Both the position numbers and the translations under genes were made by a program. From Xiphydria camelus (taxonomy: Eukaryota; Arthropoda; Insecta; Hymenoptera; Xiphydriidae), in contig OY783195.1 in assembly GCA_963678675.1 (NCBI GenBank), positions 17,763,342 through 17,827,341 on the forward strand: DNA of 64,000 nucleotides, in the 5' to 3' direction. Below the pieces are notes generated by a model. That model was not told the DNA's origin. It was given only the letters and a program-made list of their open reading frames with translations, and ran no database searches. Shown one piece after another: positions 1-8,915 of this stretch (position 1 is its first letter; every line of letters begins with the position of its first letter).

Positions 1-960
1 AAGCCCGATACTTACAGTGCTGATCAATGGAGACTTTTTATCGATTCCAGTAAACGTAGTCTCAAAGCAGTCTTACTCCACAATACTAACGTATACGCAC
101 CAATACCAGTTGCGCATTCGACTGTTATGAATGAATCGTATGAATGTTTGAAAACTCTATTTAGCAGCAATAGAATATGATGACCACAAATGGCAAGTTT
201 GCGGAGATTTTAAAATCCTCACAATGATTCTACGACAACAATCTGGCTATACCAAAAAACCGTGTTATCTTTGTAAATATACAGATAGTAGAGATAAAAA
301 ATCATTACGTGAAAAAGGTTTAGGAACCTAAAACATCCTTCGTTGTAGGATCCGACAATATCTTACAGCAGCCGTTGATAGATCCAAAGAAGGTATTGAT
401 ACCTCCATTACATATAAAGTTAGGACTCATGAAACAATTCGCCAAAGCGCTGAATAAAGAAGGTGATTGTTACAAATACTTACAAGATCAATTTCCAGGT
501 CTATCTGATGCTAAAATAGGAGCGGGAGTATTCGATGGACCTCAGATCAGAAAAATGTTCAGAGACGATCACTTCGTAACTCAAATGAGCCCTATTGAGA
601 AGGATGTATCGGTCAGCTTCAAGAAAGTAAATATGTAGTAATTTTCTAGGAAATCATAAGAGCTCGGACTACAAAAAAATAATATCTGACATGGTTGAGA
701 ATTTCAGGAGATTGAAATGTAATATAAGTTTAAAATTACATATGATGGACAGTCACATGGACGAATTTCCAGATAATGTTGGCAATTTCAATGAAGAACC
801 AGGAGAACGTTTCCACCAAGATTTTAAAGATGTAGAACAAAGATTTTTCAGGGTAAATGGGATGAGAACATGATGGCAGGTTTCTGTTGGATTTTGCAGA
901 GAGAAAGCGCGGAAAAAGGGAAAAAAACGCAAGAAAAATCCCTTGCACAGATCTTTTGAG
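1..960 (+). pseudogene. Decayed copy of a multicopy arthropod protein family
   Basis: Coding similarity runs along the plus strand from the window edge but is split over several frames. The first frame (from base 1, containing QWRLFIDSSKRSLKAVLLHN) is lost near 160. A second frame carries DDHKWQVCGDFK and a CYLCKY pair and ends near 331. A third (about 366-638) contains PPLHIKLGLMKQFAKALNK and LSDAKI. A fourth (about 640-870) contains MDSHMDEFPDNVGNF followed by GERFHQDF, and a last shift gives WDENMMAGFCW. I recognise this motif order from an uncharacterised family repeated many times in arthropod genomes and probably carried by mobile elements; its biochemical function is unknown to me. The N-terminus lies outside the window. 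At least four breaks make it a pseudogene. Family assignment is from memory of the motifs; the breaks are seen directly. Confidence 0.7.
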
Positions 961-1034
961 GATAAACGAGTACGTTATAAAAGAAGGCGAAACGATGAAG
1001 AAGTAGCAGAGTCAGATACAAAATGCACGTTCCA

Positions 1035-1600
1035 GCGACACCAAAAATATAAAGGAGTGATGATGCGAAAAGCTGGATTTGAACATTTTTGCTGGATTTG
1101 ACCTTGAAATGAACTTGACCCTGACATACTGGATGCAAACGAACCTCGGATTCTAACTCAGTGACCCCGAAAACATATTGACGTAGTAGTTTAGTCCCGT
1201 GAAGACACATTTTCTTATTTTTGCAATTGTCATATGAATCCTCCATACAATAACATGAAGTGACCTTGAAATGACCTTAGGGGTTATGTTATCAAAAAAA
1301 TTGAATACAAATCTAAAAATAAAATTTCCCGTTCTTTCAGAATCTGCAGTCAAAAATCCATTTTGGGCAAAATAAATATATTTGACCTTGAAATGACCTT
1401 GAATCTGACCTTGTCGGATCAAACGGACATAGGATTTGGATTCAGCGACCCCAAAAATATATAGGAATAATGATTTGAATCGATTTGACTATTTTTCCAG
1501 GATTTGACCTTGAACTGACCTTAAACGTGACGTGATGGAGACAAACGGACACCGGATTCGGATTCAGCGACCCCGAAAATATAAAGATATACTGGTCTGG
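1035..1600. repeat. ~120-bp tandem repeat with GACCTTGA motifs
   Basis: Four to five degenerate units share the order TTTGACCTTGAAATGACC, then CAAACGGACA, then a CAGCGACCCC(A/G)AAAAATATA block. The best pair starts near 1381 and 1503, about 122 bp apart. The unit carries several TGACCTTGA octamers. No credible reading frame lies here. It resembles a decayed minisatellite or element interior. Confidence 0.7.
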
Positions 1601-1674
1601 TTCCGAGAACACGAACTTTTTTTTGTGTGCCTGTGTAATTAATGTTAATGTTGGCGACCAAAAATGCAACGTTA

Positions 1675-3165
1675 CACATTCCGTGTACATCGACTGTGAA
1701 TGAGCGTCTATGCTGGCCATGTATAAACTTGTATAGTAAATGAAGGAGACTTACGATTTTATATTCGTTTATAGGGCTAAAAGTATAATATATATTTTAT
1801 ATATCTATATTTTTGGCGCCAAATAAGCCAATATGAAATCTCGTTTTATATTGAAGTAATGAAGTAGCTAGGATAGCTTTGGCTATGAGAAGATGTTTTC
1901 TTGAGTCAAGAGGAAAAGTATCCTTACTTCAAGAGGAAGAGTTCTTATACGAAGCTTGTGCATATTTACTTGATTAAGGGCCGGTTGTACAACATGCCGA
2001 TATACTGCCCGATAGAGTTATCCTGCCGACAAGTCCGCTTTTATCGTGTCCGGCCCTAAGGTAAGCTGACAATTTGGTTACTGCAAGTGGATTTGTTATA
2101 GAAAGGATCTTGTTTTAATCTCCTTACAAGCGGAATGCTATTATGGTCGTAAATTGAGGAAAACGTCCTCTTGTTGTAGATAGATTCCGCTTACGGCACA
2201 TGTCTTTTTCTGAGCATGCGCGGTAATGTAGAAGTGGTCAACCAACTGTCATACTATTTTGCGTAACCTTTTTTACAATGGCTAACCCGTATCTTTCGAA
2301 CTTGCGCTGATATAAATATCAGCTAAATTCTGAGATACTACATGCCCAAAAAAAGACATGTACCATTAGCGGAATCCATCTGTGACAAAAGGCAATTTTT
2401 CTCAATTTACAACCGTAATAGAATTCCGCTTATAAGAAAACTAAAATCCTCTCCACACCAAATCCACTTACAGTACGCAAATTGTCAGTTTGACGTAATC
2501 AAACAAATATATAGGCTTTGTATCAGAAGTCTTCCTCTTGAGGTAAGACTATTTTTCCTCTCGACTTCTTCTCATAGCCAAAACTAACCTAGCTAGTTGA
2601 TTATTTCAATAAGAAATGTGGTTCACATTGCCTTATTTCGCATCAAAGATATAGATATACACAAAATATATATATTATATTTTTTTAGCCCTATAAACCA
2701 ATATAAACCCATACCTAAGTCTATTTTATTTAGTAGTTTTAGTTCATATAAGCCGACATATAGATGCTCAGTCACAGTCGTGCACCGAATGACATGGGCT
2801 ACGGTGATGCGAGGTAAAGCAGCACTGTCAGCCTAATTATGAATAGACTGCATGTTAACGGTAAGTGGATTTTTTCATTTGCTTTGAGAAACTGTAATAT
2901 ACTTGCATCAAATGGAAAAATCATTCGAGAGAAATGGTGTCTTCTTACGTCAAACAGACACTGTACTACGGAAGGAAAGGAATTTTCCTCTTGATGTGCA
3001 AGAATGTTCACCGCTTGCAGCGAGAACCTATTTTCTTATCACAAGAAGATTTCTTCTTGTACCATGTAGAAATCTTACAAATAGAGCGATTCCAAGTGAG
3101 TGGTCCCCGATCCCAATGATAAGAAATCGCGGCTTATTAATATGTAGAGGTGAAATTATTTCAAA
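1675..3165. repeat. Repeat family U, most complete copy (foldback core plus tail)
   Basis: The segment 1675-2225 is an imperfect inverted repeat of about 2330-2793: the start CATTCCGTG...GACTGTGAATGAGC mirrors the end near GTGCACCGAATGACAT, and the inner arms with CGGAATCC/GGAATTCCGC also mirror. A tail (2794-3165) continues with GGTGATGCGAGGTAAAGCAG and an AAATGGAAAAATCATTCGAG block. The same order occurs at 30525-31391 plus 48362-48690, split by the giant inverted repeat, and part of the tail recurs at 3590-3825. No coding capacity is visible. It is probably a non-autonomous foldback element, unclassified. Confidence 0.7.
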
Positions 3166-3223
3166 ATAAAAACCTTAATATAAAAGAAGTTTTATTTAAC
3201 AATAAAATAACATATATGAGGAA

Positions 3224-3452
3224 AAGTTGGGGGTAGGTGATAAATTAATGTTTGGAAATTGTGGACCAAAAAAGTTCCTCGTCGGGTCTCATCTCAGCCC
3301 ATATTTCATTTCAGGGAAAAAATACAGGCCCTAATCGGGGTCAAGCTAGTTTTTCTGAAACTTGGGCTGAAATATGGGCTGAGATGGGACCCGACGAGGA
3401 ACTTTTTTGGTCCACAATTTCCAAACATTAATTTATCACCTACCCCCAACTT
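3224..3452. repeat. Foldback MITE with ~90-bp arms
   Basis: AAGTTGGGGGTAGGTGATAA at the left is matched in reverse complement by the sequence ending CACCTACCCCCAACTT. The arms are nearly perfect (about 3224-3315 and 3360-3452) with a short spacer. A 70-codon reading frame crossing it is a by-product of the palindrome. Confidence 0.85.
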
Positions 3453-3589
3453 AGCTAACGGTGCTATCTAGCACACGATAAGGTGTACCAATGCACGCGA
3501 CCGTGAGGCTTGGCTAGCGTTCGGGCCCCGATAATTTATTAGCCGGGCTGAAAACTCGGGACCCTGTTTGGCCCCCACAAAATTTCTAC

Positions 3590-3825
3590 ACAGATTGTTT
3601 CAAAAAACTGTGAAATACTTGCATCAACTGGAAAAATCATTCGAGGGAAACGGTTTCTTCTTGCGTTAAGCAGACATCGTATCATGGGAGGAAATGAATT
3701 TTCCCTTTGATGCAAGAATTCTCGTCGCATGCAGTGAGAACCTATATTCTTATCGCAAGAAGAATTCTTCTCGTACCATATAGGAATCTTATAAATAGAG
3801 CGATCCGTTTGCGGAAACATCTTTT
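3590..3825. repeat. Partial copy of repeat U tail
   Basis: Matches 2870-3100 and 48455-48670, sharing GAAAAATCATTCGAG, a TTTTCC(C/T)TTTGAT block, and a TTCTTATCGCAAGAAG block followed by a TCTCGTACCATATAG(G/A)AAT stretch. The blocks occur in the same order. No gene. Confidence 0.7.
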
Positions 3826-4117
3826 TGATGTGTAAACATCTATTACGGCGGTATGAGGGTAAACCTCGGGAAATGGGACGGAAATGTGAAGCCGGATGTG
3901 ATTAGTGCGCAGTGATTCGTGCGCAGCTACTTCAGCGCTTGCGGCCTAGGGTGGCATTACATTTTCTTGTCGATGATGCCGATATAGTAAATCGCTATAC
4001 AACCTACTAATAGCGCAGCTAGCATTGGTGACGCACACAAGCCTAGTCACTTTCTCCTAGCTTCCCCACGCGCTCCGTAAACAGCTAACACTTATATCTC
4101 TGTCTACATAATCTATA

Positions 4118-4263
4118 TACCGTATGTATGACGGCAAGCGCAACACCACTGCGGCAATTTTTACCGACGGTGGTCGAATCTTGCATTAGATCCAATGCAA
4201 TTTTCGACCACCATCGGTAAAAACTGCCGAAGTGGTGTTGCGCTTGCCGTCAGACATACGGTA
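4118..4263. repeat. Foldback MITE ending TACCGTATGT
   Basis: Nearly perfect palindrome of two ~72-bp arms around a spacer near 4190. The ends TACCGTATGTATGACGG and CCGTCAGACATACGGTA define a TIR flanked by TA. The same CCGTATGT terminus occurs in elements at 4328, 5693, 5769 and 52501. Confidence 0.85.
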
Positions 4264-4327
4264 TACCATAATACCGTACACCGCACGTCCCGTAAGAAAC
4301 GCAACAAGCGACATTTTTCTTCGACAG

Positions 4328-4577
4328 TACCGTATGTCCGTGTCTGTACTGGCCAGTTTGAAAGATACCTTCGGATAGGCTTGGTCGGTAATCGAGACAT
4401 TTATACCGTAATTATAATTATTTTCGTAATTTCTATTATTCACAAATTCACAATTTCGAGGTTAGACGCTTCGATCTCCCGAATTGACATCAACTCTAAC
4501 TGCCGACTCGACATCTACCGTATTAAATGACTCGAGTACCGATCAAGCCTATCCGAAGGTAACTTTCAAACTGGCCA
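4328..4577. repeat. MITE A, uninterrupted copy
   Basis: Starts TACCGTATGTCCGTG, continues CTGGCCAGTTTGAAAG and a block ending GCTTGGTCGGTAATCG, then mirrors back through CCGATCAAGCCTATCCG to AACTTTCAAACTGGCCA, where the right TIR is cut. The central ATTTATACCGTAATTATAA is the junction that is interrupted in the copy at 5693-6718. Confidence 0.8.
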
Positions 4578-5157
4578 CCCCGACAGCAAAGCGTGGATTT
4601 ACACACTAGCCGCACGCAGTGCTGCCACGTAGTGGCGTCACTGTGGTCTCACCGTGGCATGATCGCGTGGCGTACACAAACTAAAAGCACCGTGGCTACA
4701 CAGTGAACACACTGTGTGGTTCACAGCGTAAAGACACAGTGGTTACAGTCAGTGCAGTCACGGTGCCTTTTCGACGTGCACACTTCGTAAATTTACTGAC
4801 CATGAATGTCGGTAAATTCATTGTCTTCACAAAATTTTTAACACGTTCGCTGACGCCGGCTCCGATCGGACCCAGTCGACACTTTGCGCCTGTGCCGCCG
4901 GCTCCGATCGGAGACACATTGTCATGCACATTACATTATTCAGTCTGTTACCGGCACTGAGCGCGATGCAATCAATCTAAAAGTGGCAGCGAATGTGTTC
5001 AATTAGAAAATAACAAAATTGATATTATAATGATGTTTCAAACAGTGCGAATTGTACTGAATTATTCCATAAATAATGAATGATTAATTATCATAATCGC
5101 TACTGTTTTGAAAAGGAAAGTATCAAACTATTTTTTAAAATTTGATGAGATATATAT
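4578..5157. other. No gene seen; CACTGTG-rich non-coding stretch
   Basis: Contains many scattered CAC(T/G)GTG and CAGTCA(C/G) motifs between 4600 and 4770 and a direct repeat GCCGGCTCCGATCGGA at about 4856 and 4898. A related CACGCTGGACGTCCAG sequence lies at 5580-5680. Nothing coding is supported. Confidence 0.5.
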
Positions 5158-5265
5158 AAACCGGCGTTTACACAATGCAACACTGAGATATCTCGGCAAA
5201 AATATTTAAATATTTAAATATTTTGCCGAGATATCTCAGTGCTGCATTGTATAAAGGCCGGTTTT
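5158..5265. repeat. Foldback MITE with ~50-bp arms
   Basis: The left arm (AAACCGGCGTTTACAC...GAGATATCTCGGCAAAA) is mirrored by TTTTGCCGAGATATCTC...AAGGCCGGTTT around an AT-rich centre of repeated ATATTTAA. It is intact enough to form a long hairpin. No coding. Confidence 0.85.
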
Positions 5266-5372
5266 AGCTTACGTTTGACATAGCTCGAAATCGGCTTTCG
5301 GTTTTATCTCACAGTAGTTGCTTTCAGGTATTGATATTATATATATAACTCTTAGTCGACTTCCACCACAGA

Positions 5373-5535
5373 GAGTCGATGGCGCAATTGGTAGAATGCG
5401 AGAAGCGTTCCCAGTCTCTTAAGGAACGCAGGTTCGAGTCCTGGCCAGGTCGGGTTTGCGAAAAAAAAACCGATACTAGTAGACGGATAAGGCAGGCGGG
5501 TAATCCTACTTTATCGCCCCCTTTTTGCAAAATTC
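5373..5535 (+). repeat. tRNA-like SINE head (RNA polymerase III A and B boxes)
   Basis: An A box TGGCGCAATTGG (5380-5391) and a B box GGTTCGAGTCC (5431-5441) have tRNA-like spacing. A stem GCGTTCC/GGAACGC replaces a normal anticodon arm and the T arm CAGG/CCTG is formed. The seven bases before the A box do not pair with those after the T arm, so this is not a working tRNA gene. An A-run follows at about 5461. The combination fits the head of a tRNA-derived SINE. No second copy is visible in the window, so the 3' end is uncertain. Confidence 0.6.
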
Positions 5536-5768
5536 TACTTTTACCATCGTACTTCCACTGCGTGACTGCAGTGTGGCTTCACGCTGGACGTCCAGATGGA
5601 CACCCCAGTGCATGCACTCGAATGCACCGCGTGAAAGTAGTGCGCAGTCACGGTGGCGCCACTTTGCTATCGGGGCAGTACAGAGACGGACATACCGTAT
5701 GTCCGTCTCTGTACTGGCCAGTTTGAAAGTTACCTTCGGATAGGCTTGGTCGGTAATCGAGACATTTA

Positions 5769-6173
5769 CCGTATGTATCATGCCAAATTAAACAAGTACC
5801 GTATGTATCATGCCAAATTAAACAAGCAGATATACCGACATTGCCGAAACTTTACCGACGGTCAAGAATTTTATAGTTAGAGTTGGCTTGAGAAGAGTGC
5901 GCTGTATGTGCTGCGTGAGAGCGAAAAGTGCCAAACGTCTGATTTCCCGATAGCTGTCAATTCGGAAAATCGAAGTATTGAATAATACACGAAACACTTC
6001 GATCTCTTGAATTAACAGCTATCGGGAAATCAGACGTTTGACACTTTTCGCTCTCACGCAGCACACACAGCGCACTCTTCTCAAGCCAACTCTAACTATA
6101 AAATTCTTGACCGTCGGTAAAGTTTCGGCAGTGTCGGTATATCTGCTTGTTTAATTTGGCATGATACATACGG
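5769..6173. mobile_element. MITE B, first copy (foldback)
   Basis: A near-perfect palindrome centred near 5986. The left arm includes CCGTATGTATCATGCCAAAT, TTTACCGACGGTCAAG and GCGTGAGAGCGAAAAGTG; all return in reverse complement before ATACGG at 6173. The first 29-30 bp are duplicated in tandem (5767-5796 and 5797-5826). No coding. Confidence 0.85.
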
Positions 6174-6175
6174 TA

Positions 6176-6520
6176 GAATTACCGACATTGCCGAAACTTT
6201 ACCGACGGTCAAGAATTTTATAGTTAGAGTTGGCTTGAGAAGAGTGCGCTGTGTGTGCTGCGTGAGAGCGAAAAGTGTCAAACGTCTGATTTCCCGATAG
6301 CTGTCAATTCGGAAAATCGAAGTATTGAATAATAGACGAAACACTTCGATCTATTGAATTAACAGCTATCGGGAAATTAGACGTTTGACACTTTTCGCTC
6401 TCACGCAGCACACACAGCGCACTCTTCTCAAGCCAACTCTAACTATAAAATTCTTGACCGTCGGTAAAGTTTCGGCAATGTCGGTATATCTGCTTGTTTA
6501 ATTTGGCATGATACATACGG
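6176..6520. mobile_element. MITE B, second copy, left end truncated
   Basis: Begins at GAATTACCGACATTGCCG, lacking the outermost ~35 bp of the left arm, and repeats the first copy almost exactly through to ATACATACGG. The two copies stand head to tail with only a few bases between them. The right end is complete and abuts MITE A at a TA. Confidence 0.8.
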
Positions 6521-6724
6521 TATACCGTAATTATAATTATTTTCGTAATTTCCATTATTCACAAACTCACAATTTCGAGGTTAGACGCTTCGATCTCCTG
6601 AATTGACATCAACTCTAACGGCTGACTCGACTTCTACCGTATTAAATGCCTCGAGTACCGACCAAGCCTATCCGAAGGTAACTTTCAAACTGGCCAGTAC
6701 AGAGACGGACATACGGTACGGTAT

Positions 6725-6835
6725 ACCGACTCGACTTCTACCTACCGGTAAGAGTTGCTCGAATACCGACCAAGCACGGCGGAAGGAAAATTTCAAGGTC
6801 CCTGTAACTGCGTGTGGTTCTGTGTGGGACATACG
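6725..6835. repeat. Half of a MITE A2-type element
   Basis: ACCGACTCGACTTCTACC, AATACCGACCAAGC and AATTTCAAGGTCCCTG parallel the right half of the element at 21124-21483. It ends GTGTGGGACATACGGTA. Only one arm is present. Confidence 0.6.
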
Positions 6836-6841
6836 GTAATG

Positions 6842-7345
6842 CAGTACCCGGCTTATCCAGGTACGAGAGAAACAATTAACCGTTCAAGGTAGCCTGGCGG
6901 GTCCTCGCGGTCGACATTCTTGATCCGTGAGTTCAGCGCTCGGGAAAGCGTAAAGTTAGCAACGGTACCTTCGACCTTCGGACACGGACTCCGACAATCC
7001 CAGCGTCATCGGCTGTTCCACCACTCTCCTCTAATTAGCTAATCAGGGTGGATAGCGTCGACCACGCTATCCCGTCCGTTGATCGAAAAGTTGCTACGTT
7101 CCGAACTATGTAAGACGAAGCCAGGAGGCTTCCGGCGTCTTCTCTTGCCTTCTCTTAATTGTATCAGTCATCAACGCATCTTGTATCACTTGAATATATC
7201 CATATCAGTCTTATAGTGAGTGCAGTGTTCAGTTTATTCGTTACCCGTTTCCGCACCTTTGAAACAGAGTGGTTTAGCGCTCCACGGCCACGACCCGCCA
7301 TCTACAGACGACCTGGACCGGCTCGGTATGCAACAGCAGTGAATT
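6842..7345 (+). repeat. LTR-like repeat Z, copy 1
   Basis: Begins near CCGGCTTATCCAGGTACGAG and carries blocks AGCAACGG(T/C)A, GGACACGG, CCCAGCGTCA, CCAATCAGGG-like and ACTATGTAAGACGAA in the same order as 18415-18664 joined to 23684-23925. The downstream part has GTGAGTGCAGTGTTCAGTTTATT, similar to 28730-28760. A TATA-like (TATRTAAGACGAA) motif and the absence of coding suggest an LTR or solo LTR, but I cannot fix the TG...CA ends. Confidence 0.5.
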
Positions 7346-7540
7346 AATCCACTCCGATTGAAGCTGCCAATAAGTATTATTATTACAGAATTTTACTGTA
7401 AATATTAAATGCTGTACTGTGCGATGTTATTAGATTATTTTTAGAGTATTTTGAGGTTACGAAATATTGCCATGACATATATACATATATATTATACAAT
7501 TGATTTAATGAATAAATATTCCTTATTTTCACAGAAATGG

Positions 7541-8006
7541 GTAAAAAAACACAAAACAAGTCTGCTAGTACTCGAGACACTGATGTGTAAATATCTAGTG
7601 AGCGAGATTTGATAGCTAAAATAAATCGGCTTATGATAGCTAAAAAAAATAAATAAGTGAGTCGGAGTAGAGCCGATCGACGCGGAGTTACTCCAACTCA
7701 CTTACTGCACATGGCGAACACCACTTCCATACAACATTGTTCTGTCAGATGTTTACACATCAATTACAAGTTAGAATGACTAATTGATGTGTAAATATCT
7801 GGCAAAAAAATGTTGTATGGAAGTGGTGTTCGCCATGTACAGTAAGTGAGTTGGAGTAACTCCTCGTCGATCGGTTCTACTCCGACTCACTTATTTATTT
7901 CTTTTAGTTATCATATGCCGATTTATTTTAGCTATCAAATCTCGCTCACTAAATGTTTACACGTCAGTGTCTCGAGTACTAGCAGACTCGTTTTGTGTTT
8001 TTTCAC
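7541..8006. repeat. Large foldback element, ~220-bp arms
   Basis: GTAAAAAAACACAAAAC at the left mirrors GTTTTGTGTTTTTTCAC at the right. Inner landmarks CTAGTACTCGAGACACTGA, GTGAGTCGG and GGCGAACACCACTTCC all recur inverted. The spacer (about 7765-7790) is short. Minus- and plus-strand reading frames here are palindrome by-products. Family unknown. Confidence 0.85.
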
Positions 8007-8915
8007 TTAAACGTTTTTTAGTATGGCATGGTAAATAAAACTATTAATGTAATTACATAGTGTCAATTAACAAGTATTAAGTTAGCGGAACAGGTAAAAT
8101 GTGACCGGCTAAGAAAATGGTGAAATAAATAATTTATTAGCTGTTACTAAATCATAGTCGATTAGATGAGCATTCATTTGTGTCAAATTTTTAGATCTAA
8201 GAGGAAAATAATGTTTATTTTTAAGAAGAGAGGTTTATTAACTGTTAATAAATATTTAGCTCGCCTTTAATAAAGGCTATATTTATAGCAAACAAATTAT
8301 TTCTTGAATTTGAATAAACATTTATTTCGCCATATTTAGATGTACCATTTATTAACAGATAATAAACTTTATTAACTACAATGAAATCTTTTCTCGGTAA
8401 AGAGGTGATTTTAGCTCGATGTGTGAGTAAATCTCGGTCGATCATGAGCCTCGATAGAGGCTCGGCGCCAAGGACTAATCTGAAGCACCCGTCCGTCGCG
8501 ACGGCGAGACTCGAGATGCTATAAATATACACTGAGAAAAAAGTTTAGTAGAAGCAATGAAATATTTTCAGTTTGAAGCAAATTATTTACTTTAGTCAAT
8601 TATATGTTGAAATCAATTATTTCGGTCTTAACTGAGTAAAAAAATGTGTGGCATAAGTCTGGCTGAAGTGTGGCCGCCAAATTGTATGGCATGTATAGCC
8701 AAATAGACTCATCCATATACAACTCAACTTCCTGTAATGCATGAAGCAGTATGACTGATGTGTGGCAAACATAAATATTATACGAGTATGTATGGCTGCA
8801 TAATTGTACGGGATATATGTCAGTTATCTACGTGCATATCTACTTACAAATAACCCATTTAATATAGGTAAATGAAATGCCATTTATTTATGACTGTTTA
8901 TAAATACAATTACAT
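8007..8915. other. No gene seen; AT-rich sequence
   Basis: AT-rich, with short reading frames only and no recognisable domain. A weak inverted motif (GAGCCTCGATAGAGGCTC) sits near 8448. Nothing else is supported. Confidence 0.5.

Larger units (their letters stand above)
5693..6718. mobile_element. MITE A copy carrying two nested MITE B copies
   Basis: The left half of MITE A (5693-5768, TACCGTATGTCCGTCTC to GAGACATTTA) and the right half (6521-6718, TACCGTAATTATAATT to GGACATACGGTA) are separated by 5769-6520. In the uninterrupted copy at 4328 the two halves are contiguous. The inserted material is flanked by TA on both sides, as expected for Tc1/mariner-mobilised MITEs. Confidence 0.8.

Noticed and set aside
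5377..5450. Functional tRNA gene
   Set aside because: A and B boxes are present but the acceptor stem does not pair and the anticodon arm is abnormal; called a SINE head instead.
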